DNA of 64,000 nt from Pradoshia sp. D12 (lineage in GTDB: Bacteria; Bacillota; Bacilli; Bacillales; Pradoshiaceae), in NCBI RefSeq assembly GCF_008935075.1, contig NZ_CP044545.1:2321501-2385500 (forward strand), read 5' to 3'. Shown piece by piece: positions 28,772-36,834 of the stretch (position 1 is its first letter; the number at the start of each line of letters is the position of its first letter). The position numbers and the translations under genes were made by a program. Under the pieces are notes generated by a model that ran no database searches, was not told where the DNA came from, and saw nothing but the letters and a program-made list of their open reading frames with translations.

Positions 28772-28831
28772 CTAAAAAATGTAAATCAAACAAGCAATGA
28801 TGATTAATACTACAGCGATAGTCCAAAGCAT
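28772..28831 (-). CDS. Possible 19-aa membrane micropeptide
   Basis: MLWTIAVVLIIIACLIYIF, a single membrane helix, from ATG 28831 with AAAGGAG 11 nt upstream. The MLWTI start resembles small membrane proteins of Firmicutes, but at 19 residues chance cannot be excluded. No clear promoter seen. The rest of 28543-28980 shows no gene. Confidence 0.35.
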   Translation of the reverse strand: MLWTIAVVLIIIACLIYIF

Positions 28832-28980
28832 TAGAATCAACTCCTTTCAAATAGAAGAGAAGTAGTGACTATGATTATTTGTATAGCAAGACGCCGCAAA
28901 ATAGACCAATTAGGCATGTACCAATTATATTTTTGACCACATAAAATAATCAGCTCCTACACAAAAAAGATGAGAAAGAC

Positions 28981-29012
28981 AAAAAAAAGACGACTCTATA
29001 AGAATCGTCAAT
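28981..29012 (-). terminator. Terminator of ypsC
   Basis: GACGA...TCGTC hairpin followed on the minus strand by a run of eight to nine T, about 60 bases past the ypsC stop. Confidence 0.8.
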
Positions 29013-29069
29013 CTATAATGTGGTAAACGTAAAATCAGGTTATTTAATATCTCTGGAAATGACGTTATA

Positions 29070-30209
29070 TCAACCTTTTCTCGGCGGTCTCTTTCCCCAA
29101 TACTGATAGTAATCCGTACGGATAAAACCATTAAACAGCTTTCGTTTTTTAGTGGCCGGTTTGCCATAAAACTGCTCAAAGTTTTCATCAGAAGTCAGCA
29201 TATAAACAGACCAAGTTTCAAATGGACGGAGTGCTTCCCCCATCTCTTTATACATTTTCTCAACGGAAGGACGGTCGCTGAGGCGTTCACCATATGGAGG
29301 ATTCCCAACAATTACGCCATATTCCTTGGTCGTTGTAAAATCACGGACCTGCATTTGTTTAAAGTTAATTAAATCCCCAAGTCCTGCTTCCATAGCATTT
29401 TCTTTTGCGATTTCAATCATCTTATGGTCAATATCAAACCCCGAAATGTCTAATTCCTGATCATAATTGGCCAGTTCTTCTGCTTCCTCTCTGACTTTAT
29501 CCCAAATAGAAGAATCAATAATAGGCCAGTCTTCGGAAATAAAATCACGATTAAATCCAGGCGCAATATTTTGGCCGATTAACGCAGCTTCTATCGCAAT
29601 CGTACCCGATCCGCAGAATGGATCAACAAATGGACGGTCCGGAGTCCAATTCGTCAGCTTCACTAATGCTGCTGCAAGGGTTTCTTTTAATGGCGCTTCA
29701 CCCTGCCCTGTTCTGTATCCACGTTTATGAAGGGCCTGAGGGCCGGTTGTATCAATCGTTAATGTGGCTTTATCTTTTAAAAGCGATACTTCTACACGAT
29801 ATAATGGTCCATTTTCATCTAACCATCCATCTTTTTTATATGCTTTTTTCAAGCGGTCCACTATGGCCTTCTTCGCAATCGCCTGGCAATCTGGAACACT
29901 GAATAATTTAGATTTGACCGATTTACCTGATACAGGAAATTCAGCCGTGACATCCAAATAATTCTCCCAAGGAAGTTTTTTTGTACCTTCAAATAATTCA
30001 TCAAATGTATAGGCCTTAAATTCGCCTACAAGAATTTTCACCCGGTCTGCTGTTCTAAGCCACATATTGGCTCTGGCAATGGCAAGCTCGTCTCCCTGAA
30101 ACAGTACTCGTCCATTCTCGACTGTACATTCATACCCAAGGTCACGTACTTCCTGTGCGACAATCGCCTCAAGACCCATTGCTGCTGTAGCTATTAATGT
30201 AATCTTCAT
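29070..30209 (-). CDS. ypsC: THUMP-domain RNA methyltransferase YpsC
   Basis: 379 aa. N-terminal THUMP RNA-binding domain (about 1-160, includes CTVENGRVLFQG and RVEVSLLKDKATLTIDTTG), then a class I SAM methyltransferase with FVDPFCGSGTIAIEAAL (SAM loop, about 190) and catalytic NPPYGERLS (about 285). These motifs are those of N2-guanine rRNA methyltransferases of the RlmL/RlmK type; the B. subtilis homologue YpsC is assigned to 23S rRNA. Synteny: upstream of rnpB/gpsB as in B. subtilis. Confidence 0.9.
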   Translation of the reverse strand: MKITLIATAAMGLEAIVAQEVRDLGYECTVENGRVLFQGDELAIARANMWLRTADRVKILVGEFKAYTFDELFEGTKKLPWENYLDVTAEFPVSGKSVKSKLFSVPDCQAIAKKAIVDRLKKAYKKDGWLDENGPLYRVEVSLLKDKATLTIDTTGPQALHKRGYRTGQGEAPLKETLAAALVKLTNWTPDRPFVDPFCGSGTIAIEAALIGQNIAPGFNRDFISEDWPIIDSSIWDKVREEAEELANYDQELDISGFDIDHKMIEIAKENAMEAGLGDLINFKQMQVRDFTTTKEYGVIVGNPPYGERLSDRPSVEKMYKEMGEALRPFETWSVYMLTSDENFEQFYGKPATKKRKLFNGFIRTDYYQYWGKRPPRKG

Positions 30210-30329
30210 TGTTTCACCCTATCTAATCATATTACTTTTCCATTAAATTAAGTCGTTCGCGTCTTTTATCATACAACTCATACATTTTGAATGCAAACCA
30301 AATCAGCATTTCTCGTCTATATTACCGCA

Positions 30330-31982
30330 TTAAATTGTGGTTGGTTTCATCCATAGCTTCGAAAAATCTGCATAGCCAAAATTCTTAATGCTAATATTCA
30401 TAATATCATCTGAAAACAGTACACTTCGTTTGGAATAGTATAACGGCAATATTAAAGCAGATTTCATTAATCTTCGTTCCATTTGTTCATGAAGCTCACT
30501 CCACTTTTCAAAAGGAGTATTAGCATACTGGTTTAATATCTCGAATCGCTCTCCTTTATCTCCTAGGACTTGGGCAAGCGGAGAGGAACTCAACAATAAA
30601 AAATGAAAAAAAGATAAGCTATGATTCATTTCAAATACTTCTCCATGGATAAAAAAATCTGTACCATGATCTGTATATCCATTTTGCAGACTTTCTTCAA
30701 ACGTGATCTCTTTTAATTTAACAGGAATACCTGCGGTTTCCAAAATCCCCTTTAACCAAAAGATAAGCTTTTCTGTATATGGAGTAGTCTGTAGAACAAG
30801 TGGTTTGGATACCTCTATAAATGGAACTTGATCCACTATGTATGGGTCAGATGGAGAGCGCAAAATACCACTTTGATTCGGTATAATTTTTGGATCCAAT
30901 TGATTAATTTCATTTCTCCTTGCACTGATAACATATTGGATATAATCTCTTACTTCCTGCTTATTTATATCTGAATTGCGGTACGCATTCATAATCACAA
31001 TACCAAACCCTGAATCACTCTCAACCTTATATGTTTCGATATCATCCTCTTTTACAGAGGATCGATAAATAGTCTCAAACCCCATCGGCATCTGAACAAA
31101 TTCTATACAATCGAGCAGAGCTCTTTCCTTGTAATAGTCTTCAAACGCACGAAGAATTGTTTTTGTTTCATCATTTTTTTCCAGATAAAAGCTGCCCGTT
31201 CCAATTAATTTTCCATTGTTTACTTTATATATACTTGAGTTTATGGTGCTTAAGAGATGCAATATATAGCTGCACTTTTGTTTCAAGTTAATTTCTACCA
31301 CATACTGTGCGGGGGAATGAATTCTTTGGACAATAAACCATATATCCCTGTGAATTGGATGATCACGCAAAGATTCCAAGCACCTTACAACATCATCTGC
31401 TGAAAGGTAGGAACCATCATGAAATTTGACTCCTTTTCTTATGTAAAGTCTTAACAAGCGATTCGAGCTTTCCCAGCTATGAGCAAGCTCAGGCCATATT
31501 TCATTATCTTCAGTCAGGTAAATCAAGCGATTGTAAATATTAGAAACTAAGTTAGCGCTATGTATATCGAGAGCTTCAAGAGGATGAAAGGACAAAAATG
31601 GATCCTTTCTAGGAATGATGAGTTTATCCTTTCCCTCATCATTAAATCCAAGCTTAGTTTGAAAGAGTCTCATCAGACGTAGTTTGCATTCAGAGGACCA
31701 ATGCAGAGTTAGCCATTTTGCACTTTTTTCAATTGATTCATGATTGATTATATATTCCATTTCTTTTTCATATATGGATTCCACATTTTTGACCCACTCT
31801 ATCTTAGTTGAATGTCCCCGTCCTTTTCCTGGCTGCAATCTAAACCACCCCTCCTCATGCCATCTTTGCATATATCTGGAGGTTTGCTTTGGACTAAGTT
31901 CGAGTAAATCCGCTATCTCTGCCTGTCTTACATATCCCGTTTGAATATGCTGCCAAAGAGTCAGTAGTTTAGGTTCCATCAT
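30330..31982 (-). CDS. SgrR-like transcription factor with a solute-binding domain
   Basis: 550 aa. N-terminal ~110 residues hold a helix-turn-helix of SgrR type (QAEIADLLELSPKQTSRYMQRW, split by the family's HTH), and residues ~120-550 an SBP_bac_5 (oligopeptide/nickel-binding protein) domain: FLSFHPLEALDIHSANLVSN, LRLYIRKGVKFHDGSYLSADDV. No signal peptide, so the binding domain is cytoplasmic and senses a ligand. Divergent from the MFS gene 100 bases away, whose regulator it probably is. Ligand unknown; E. coli SgrR senses sugar-phosphate stress. Start ATG 31982 or 31979. Confidence 0.85.
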   Translation of the reverse strand: MMEPKLLTLWQHIQTGYVRQAEIADLLELSPKQTSRYMQRWHEEGWFRLQPGKGRGHSTKIEWVKNVESIYEKEMEYIINHESIEKSAKWLTLHWSSECKLRLMRLFQTKLGFNDEGKDKLIIPRKDPFLSFHPLEALDIHSANLVSNIYNRLIYLTEDNEIWPELAHSWESSNRLLRLYIRKGVKFHDGSYLSADDVVRCLESLRDHPIHRDIWFIVQRIHSPAQYVVEINLKQKCSYILHLLSTINSSIYKVNNGKLIGTGSFYLEKNDETKTILRAFEDYYKERALLDCIEFVQMPMGFETIYRSSVKEDDIETYKVESDSGFGIVIMNAYRNSDINKQEVRDYIQYVISARRNEINQLDPKIIPNQSGILRSPSDPYIVDQVPFIEVSKPLVLQTTPYTEKLIFWLKGILETAGIPVKLKEITFEESLQNGYTDHGTDFFIHGEVFEMNHSLSFFHFLLLSSSPLAQVLGDKGERFEILNQYANTPFEKWSELHEQMERRLMKSALILPLYYSKRSVLFSDDIMNISIKNFGYADFSKLWMKPTTI

Positions 31983-32084
31983 CTACCCCTTTTCACCATA
32001 AAAGTAGACATTTATCAATTAATTGTCTATTTTCAGAAGCATCAGTCTAGTTTAATATAATCGATACAAAGGGGGTAAAACAAT

Positions 32085-33329
32085 ATGAAATTGAAGAATT
32101 TGCCACAAAATATTAAAGTACGGTTAGGCACATCTTTTTTTAACAGAATGGCATCAAGCTCTGTGATGCCATTTATGGCTTTGTATTTTGCTCATGAATT
32201 GAACAAAATCTGGGCAGGTGTCTTCTTGATTTTTACCGTCCTTATTACATTCGTTGCTAACCTGCTGGGAGGATATCTATCAGACCGTTTCAAAAGGAAG
32301 AAAATTTTATTAATGACTTCCTCTACAAGTGCCTTCATGTTTTTGATGATGACTTTGACCTTAATCCCTGAGAATGACTGGGTTTGGCTATTTGCAATTT
32401 GCTATGTTGGATATATGATTTCAAGTAGTCTTGGAAGGCCAAGCATGAGTGCAATTATTATGGATTCTACTACAAAAGAGACAAGAAAATTTGTTTATGC
32501 TCTTGATTATTGGCTCATTAATTTATCCATGGCCATTGGGGCAGCAATGGGAGGACTTTTATACAGTAATCATCAACTTGAATTATTTATCATCTTAACG
32601 TGTACATCCACCTTCATTGCCATTGCTTATAAAATTTGGCTGATTGAAGGTACGGTCCGTCAGTTAAAGCAATCACATAAAAACTTTCTGATTGATTTAC
32701 TTCATAACTATAAAATTGCCCTTCAGGATACTCGCTTTGTAAAACTCGTACTTGGATTCATGTTTATCCTTTCCGCTGAATTCTCACTAAATAGTTATAT
32801 TGGGGTTCGATTATCAGAATCCTTTGAAGTCGTTAACGTATTCGGATACCAAATTGGCGGTGTCCAAATGTTAAGTTTGATGAATATAGAAAATATGTTA
32901 TTAGTCGTCCTTTTAACGTTTATTGTTTCCAATATTACGAATCGTTTTTCAAATAAACGTGTGTTAATCATTGGCCTGCTTATTTATGGTGTAGGGTATA
33001 CATTTGTTACATCAGCCAATAGCTGGTATATGCTCTTATTATTTGGGTTTATTGCCACGATTGGCGAATTGATGTATTCACCTGTTTATAATACTGAACA
33101 GGCAAATATGATTCCTGAGGATAAAAGAGGTTCTTATTCTGCTTTTAGTAATATATCCTATAATGGCGCCGACTTAATTGCAAGATCAACCATCATAATA
33201 GGCGCTTTTGCCGCTCCGATGATGATGTCCGTTTATATCGGCCTGGTTATTGCGGTCGGAACTTCTCTTGTATATTTCAGCCTTTTTTATAAAGAAAAAT
33301 ATCAAAGAAACATCCAGACAAATACATAG
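32085..33329 (+). CDS. MFS transporter, drug-efflux type
   Basis: 414 aa with 12 hydrophobic segments. The loop 2-3 motif GGYLSDRFKRKK (motif A, about residue 66) marks the major facilitator superfamily; Pro/Gly-rich PSMSAIIMDST region typical of drug:H+ antiporters of the YttB/YfkF kind. Behind GGGGG (32071-). An -10 like TATAAT at about 32056 precedes it. Divergent from the SgrR-like gene; the pair probably forms a sensor-exporter unit. Substrate unknown. Confidence 0.85.
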   Translation: MKLKNLPQNIKVRLGTSFFNRMASSSVMPFMALYFAHELNKIWAGVFLIFTVLITFVANLLGGYLSDRFKRKKILLMTSSTSAFMFLMMTLTLIPENDWVWLFAICYVGYMISSSLGRPSMSAIIMDSTTKETRKFVYALDYWLINLSMAIGAAMGGLLYSNHQLELFIILTCTSTFIAIAYKIWLIEGTVRQLKQSHKNFLIDLLHNYKIALQDTRFVKLVLGFMFILSAEFSLNSYIGVRLSESFEVVNVFGYQIGGVQMLSLMNIENMLLVVLLTFIVSNITNRFSNKRVLIIGLLIYGVGYTFVTSANSWYMLLLFGFIATIGELMYSPVYNTEQANMIPEDKRGSYSAFSNISYNGADLIARSTIIIGAFAAPMMMSVYIGLVIAVGTSLVYFSLFYKEKYQRNIQTNT

Positions 33330-33391
33330 TAATAATTTGAGTCAAGCTTTACCTGAAGCATAATGATTGTCATAAAGTACCGCATTAAAAC

Positions 33392-33420
33392 AGGCTGCCG
33401 ATCTAATCGGCAGCCTTTCA
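33392..33420 (+). terminator. Terminator between the MFS gene and rnpB
   Basis: Eleven-base-pair perfect hairpin AGGCTGCCGAT-CTA-ATCGGCAGCCT with short T-rich flanks on both sides, so it may end the MFS transcript on plus and rnpB on minus. Confidence 0.8.
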
Positions 33421-33462
33421 TTCTTCCCTTAGTGGAAGTAGTTTTATTCAGGTAATACATTT

Positions 33463-33863
33463 CCAAGATAACGTCCTGTAAGCCATGTTCTGTTCCTTCG
33501 TACTGCAATCGACTGGAATGTCTCGTACTCCGGTGGTAATCATCTATCTTCAGACTCCTACGAGTCTGCCCTTTCCCCTCGTTCATTTCCTTGGGAAAGG
33601 CGCCCCTACCAAATTTGGGTTTCTCGCTCGCGGGGTTTACCTCGTTCCACCCTTTTTGTTTCCAAAAAGGCTCCGTCACTGTGGCACTTTTATAGGTACC
33701 GGTGCCATATTCTAAAAGAACTTAGGCACTTTCCCAGCCGTCAGCCTGAAACAGACTGCCCTAGCTTATTGGGCTAGGCACGAACACTACAGGCATCTCA
33801 GCCTGTGCGAGCATGGACTTTCCTCTACAATTTGCATTGCAGCGATTACCCAGACGTTATCAC
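33463..33863 (-). ncRNA. rnpB: RNase P RNA, Bacillus class B
   Basis: The catalytic RNA of RNase P, which trims the 5' leader from tRNA precursors. On the minus strand it opens with GATAACGTCTGGGTAATCGC and closes with GGACGTTATC, whose ends pair as P1. Universal segments: GAGGAAAGTCCATGCTCGC, GTGCCTAGC..GCTAGGGCAG, AAGTGCCACAGTGACG, GGAACGAGGTAAACCCC, GAGCGAGAAACCCAAATTTG and TGGCTTACAGGACG. About 400 nt, as for B. subtilis. The small reading frames across it are shadows. Boundaries are good to a few bases. Confidence 0.97.
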
Positions 33864-33925
33864 ATGCAAAATTCATTATACCCTCATTTCAACTATAAAA
33901 CAACTGTTATCATTTGGAAGATATT

Positions 33926-34234
33926 TTATTCGTAAAGCTTACTTCCAAACACATGCTTTTCTAAGTTGGATAAGCGTTTTAAAATATCGAAATTGGTGGT
34001 ACCTGTTGCTTGCTGAACTGGTTGTACAGTTCTTTTCGGCTGTTCTTCCAATTGTTTTTTCAGCTTCATATTCTCTTGCTGAAGTGATTCAATTTCCTGA
34101 TGAAAAACCTCATAATCCTTTATAACTAAATCCAGGAATTGATCAACATCTTCTTGTTTGTATCCTCTGACACCCGTTTTAAATTCTTTCTCTAAGATAT
34201 CCTTTGCGGTCAACTTTGTTTTATCTGAGAGCAT
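33926..34234 (-). CDS. gpsB: Cell division regulator GpsB
   Basis: 102 aa from ATG 34234 behind GAGGTG (the in-frame GTG at 34243 is inside that site). DivIVA-like N-terminal domain with the membrane-binding loop [19 protein letters not shown] (about 17-36), a central coiled coil [18 protein letters not shown], and the conserved C-terminal [15 protein letters not shown]. GpsB moves PBP1 (PonA, also in this window) between septum and side wall. Adjacent to rnpB as in other Bacillus. Confidence 0.95.
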   Translation of the reverse strand: MLSDKTKLTAKDILEKEFKTGVRGYKQEDVDQFLDLVIKDYEVFHQEIESLQQENMKLKKQLEEQPKRTVQPVQQATGTTNFDILKRLSNLEKHVFGSKLYE

Positions 34235-34307
34235 TTTATTCACCTCAAATTCATACGACTAATATATAATATTTTTTCAAAAAAAGTGCTGTTTGTCAAT
34301 TTCCCTC

Positions 34308-34862
34308 TTAATAATCTTCCCATTGTGCCTCATCAATTAAACTTTGCAGGTCCCAAAATGTTATTTGAATGATAGGATAATCCTGTTTATTCTGTTTCTT
34401 TTTACCTTCAAACCAACTATATTTAGGGCTTCCGTCCTTTTCATCATCGTACAATATTAACATTTCATCGCTTTTATCGACAATAAATTGGTTCTTCAGC
34501 TTTAACTGCCATGGTCCTTCATATGGCTTCTTCGAAATAGCCTCCACATAGTCTGCCTGAAGCATTATTTCTTCATACAGTTCTTTAACCGGTTCTTTCC
34601 AATTCTCTTCCTGATTTAAATAGGGTAATAAAACACCGAGCTTAAGATCTGGATACTCTTCCTGCAAATCAAAGACCACCTGTGCAGCCCATAGCTCCAC
34701 TCCGGGCTGCCCTGTAATGATTACCCATTCCATTCCTTCCTCGAGAAGAGTTAACAGGCGACTCAGCAGTGCTTTTTTTATGTATTTTATACCCTCGTGA
34801 TTTTGATCAAAAATACCAAGCTCGTGGGCCTTATATCCTGTTACGAATACGACTTTTCCCAT
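34308..34862 (-). CDS. ypsA: YpsA, SLOG/DUF1273 family protein
   Basis: 184 aa. [16 protein letters not shown] start and [17 protein letters not shown] segment are the nucleotide-binding turns of the SLOG (Rossmann-like) superfamily. B. subtilis YpsA affects cell division when overproduced and works with GpsB's neighbourhood; its ligand is not settled. Upstream of gpsB on the same strand with a 70-base gap. Confidence 0.88.
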   Translation of the reverse strand: MGKVVFVTGYKAHELGIFDQNHEGIKYIKKALLSRLLTLLEEGMEWVIITGQPGVELWAAQVVFDLQEEYPDLKLGVLLPYLNQEENWKEPVKELYEEIMLQADYVEAISKKPYEGPWQLKLKNQFIVDKSDEMLILYDDEKDGSPKYSWFEGKKKQNKQDYPIIQITFWDLQSLIDEAQWEDY

Positions 34863-34930
34863 ATAAGTTCACATCCATTTATTACATTATACATTAAATA
34901 ATAAAAGAAGAGGCTTTACGCCTCTTACTT

Positions 34931-35242
34931 TTAAAAGCCATAGCCACTGCCACTACCTGAGCAACCAGGTCGCGGGGGAGTTGGTGTACCAAATTGATTA
35001 GATTGACTATGAACACTATTGGCACTTTGGAAAGAATGTGGGAAATGATGTTGATGTTGATACACATGCTTATTCACTTCAAGAGTTTGAACTGGATGCA
35101 CATGCGGTACTATATGTGTATAGCAATTTTCCTTAACAAATTGAATCGGCTGGTGGCAAACCGGTGGGCACACCTGCACTTTGTTACACCCTGGTACTTG
35201 AATAGGACCACAATGATGTTGATGATGACGACGACCGAACAT
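34931..35242 (-). CDS. cotD: Spore coat protein CotD
   Basis: 103 aa from ATG 35242 (MFGRRHHQHHCGPIQVPG) behind AAAGGAGAG; the in-frame ATG at 35260 lies before the binding site. His, Cys, Pro and Gln rich with repeated PV and HVHPVQTLEVNKHVYQHQHHFPH features of CotD, an inner-coat protein of Bacillus. Preceded by a sigma-K promoter. Position between ypsA and yprB agrees with B. subtilis. Confidence 0.92.
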   Translation of the reverse strand: MFGRRHHQHHCGPIQVPGCNKVQVCPPVCHQPIQFVKENCYTHIVPHVHPVQTLEVNKHVYQHQHHFPHSFQSANSVHSQSNQFGTPTPPRPGCSGSGSGYGF

Positions 35243-35281
35243 ACGCGTCTCTCCTTTCATTATCTATATAGCTTACATAAA

Positions 35282-35309
35282 TAGACTATGAAAAGGTGGA
35301 TAAGACTGT
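35282..35309 (-). promoter_or_regulatory. Sigma-K promoter of cotD
   Basis: AC (35309-35308), 17-nt spacer, CATAGTCTA (35290-35282), matching the sigma-K -35 AC and -10 CATANNNTA. It drives the gene in the late mother cell. Confidence 0.7.
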
Positions 35310-35375
35310 ACTAAGGCAATCACCTATTTTCCGTTTATAAAAAAATGTTTCAGCATCAGAACTGCTACATTATAA

Positions 35376-35462
35376 TTAAATAGAATTAAAAATTACCATC
35401 GATAACCCAATAACAACAAAGAATAAATAAAAGACAACCTTATACATCCGATTTATGTTCAC
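35376..35462 (-). CDS. Possible 28-aa membrane micropeptide
   Basis: Opens with GTG 35462 (or in-frame ATG 35447); AGAAGGAAG lies next to the GTG and 14 nt before the ATG. The product starts MNINRMYKVVFYLFFVVIG and has one hydrophobic helix. Nothing recognisable. It sits alone between cotD and yprB, and could equally be chance. Confidence 0.3.
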   Translation of the reverse strand: MNINRMYKVVFYLFFVVIGLSMVIFNSI

Positions 35463-35532
35463 TTCCTTCTGCAAATTAACAAAGGTGTATAACATTAATT
35501 TACATGGGATGCACAAACATAACAACCATTAT

Positions 35533-36834
35533 TTAGTTTTCTTTTATTCCAATTTTTTCATTATCAAGTTTCCGCTCCAGACGGGAGATGCGGTGAAGGG
35601 TTGATTTCTCATGAATACCATGCTTATGAAATGAATATTCTCTAATTTTCACCAAAGCTTTTTTTGAATATTTCAGAGCTTTAGCATAATCCTTTTTCTT
35701 ATGTTCAAAATATTTTGCCAGCTCAATCAGGGAACAGCAAACAATTACTGGCGTCTGTGCATTGCTCGCCTCTTCCCAAAGCTTTACTGCCGCTTCTTCA
35801 TTTTTACTTTTTTTATATTCGTTTGCCAAATGAAAGAGTACCTTCAAGCGTTCTTCATCATGCTTGGATTCAGTAATTCCTTTCTCAAAGGAACCTATAG
35901 CACGCTCCCGATCCTTTAAATAAGAAAACCACCTTGCCAGTTCAAATGAGTCCTCATGCTCCAATGTTTTATCGTTTAATAAAAGGGCAGACAAATGAAT
36001 GTACAATGTGATTAAAGATAAAATGTCCCATTCATTGTGTTTCATTATTTTAAAGACAGCTTCAGGATTCTGCCTATCAACATAATCAAAATAAATGATA
36101 GGGGCCAGGTATCCCGGTACGTCATCCTTTCTCTCGAAACCAAGTACCTCTTTTTCAACAACTGATAGTTTTACTCGATCCAATTTATTTTTCCACAGTC
36201 TTCTAGAAGCATGATATAAATCGAAATGACCGAAATCCGGTAATTTTGGCAAGTGCTGACGCAAAAGAGTATGCTGCGTAACTACTTGCGGCCAGTCAAA
36301 TGCTTTTCCATTATAGGTGACCAACGTCTCATAATTCACTTTTTCTAAAAAGGTCTTATAAAACGGAATTTCAAACCCTGGTCTAGGGAGAAAATGTTGT
36401 CTGACCTTGATATGCTCATCCTCCAAAAAAGCATATCCAAGCAAAAAGATGGAAGTCCCTGCTCCGCCACCTAACCCGGTTGTTTCTGTATCGAAGAAAA
36501 ACATTTGATTTGCTTCAAATCCTTTGGCGGAAAGAGGGTGCTTTAGGTCGCTCTCATTCCAAATCTTCACAATTTGTGGAAGCATATCAAATGTATACTT
36601 TCCATGCTGATAATTAAGTGGATAGCTGACCTCCCTGATTAGGCAATATTCATTCTCGTAAATAACAGGAAAGGCCCCGAATTCGCTCCATTGCTCAAAG
36701 AAAGGGATGACAACATTTTTAATAGGTGTATCGGGTTCAGGTTCAGAGCATACTTCCATACGTTTTTTTGAGCCTTCGCCAACATTTGTATTCAAATGCT
36801 TTTTCATCCGGTTTAGTTTATTTTTAATGGACAT
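35533..36834 (-). CDS. mrfB: MrfB, DEDD-type exonuclease with TPR tail
   Basis: 433 aa from ATG 36834 (MSIKNKLNRMKKH). Residues ~105-260 form an RNase H-like 3'-5' exonuclease domain: FFDTETTGLGGGAG (Asp and Glu), YNGKAFDWPQV, and a late DILSLITLY Asp. A tetratricopeptide-like tail follows (about 300-430). B. subtilis YprB (MrfB) works with MrfA in repair of mitomycin C lesions. The gene overlaps the end of mrfA by 11 bases. Confidence 0.92.
   Translation of the reverse strand: MSIKNKLNRMKKHLNTNVGEGSKKRMEVCSEPEPDTPIKNVVIPFFEQWSEFGAFPVIYENEYCLIREVSYPLNYQHGKYTFDMLPQIVKIWNESDLKHPLSAKGFEANQMFFFDTETTGLGGGAGTSIFLLGYAFLEDEHIKVRQHFLPRPGFEIPFYKTFLEKVNYETLVTYNGKAFDWPQVVTQHTLLRQHLPKLPDFGHFDLYHASRRLWKNKLDRVKLSVVEKEVLGFERKDDVPGYLAPIIYFDYVDRQNPEAVFKIMKHNEWDILSLITLYIHLSALLLNDKTLEHEDSFELARWFSYLKDRERAIGSFEKGITESKHDEERLKVLFHLANEYKKSKNEEAAVKLWEEASNAQTPVIVCCSLIELAKYFEHKKKDYAKALKYSKKALVKIREYSFHKHGIHEKSTLHRISRLERKLDNEKIGIKEN

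Noticed and set aside
28678-28776. Plus-strand 32-codon ORF in the ypwA-ypsC gap
   Set aside because: No ribosome binding site and no recognisable composition; likely chance.
33302-33715. Reading frames of 125 and 76 aa over 33302-33715
   Set aside because: They lie on rnpB, whose conserved RNA segments and end pairing explain the sequence.
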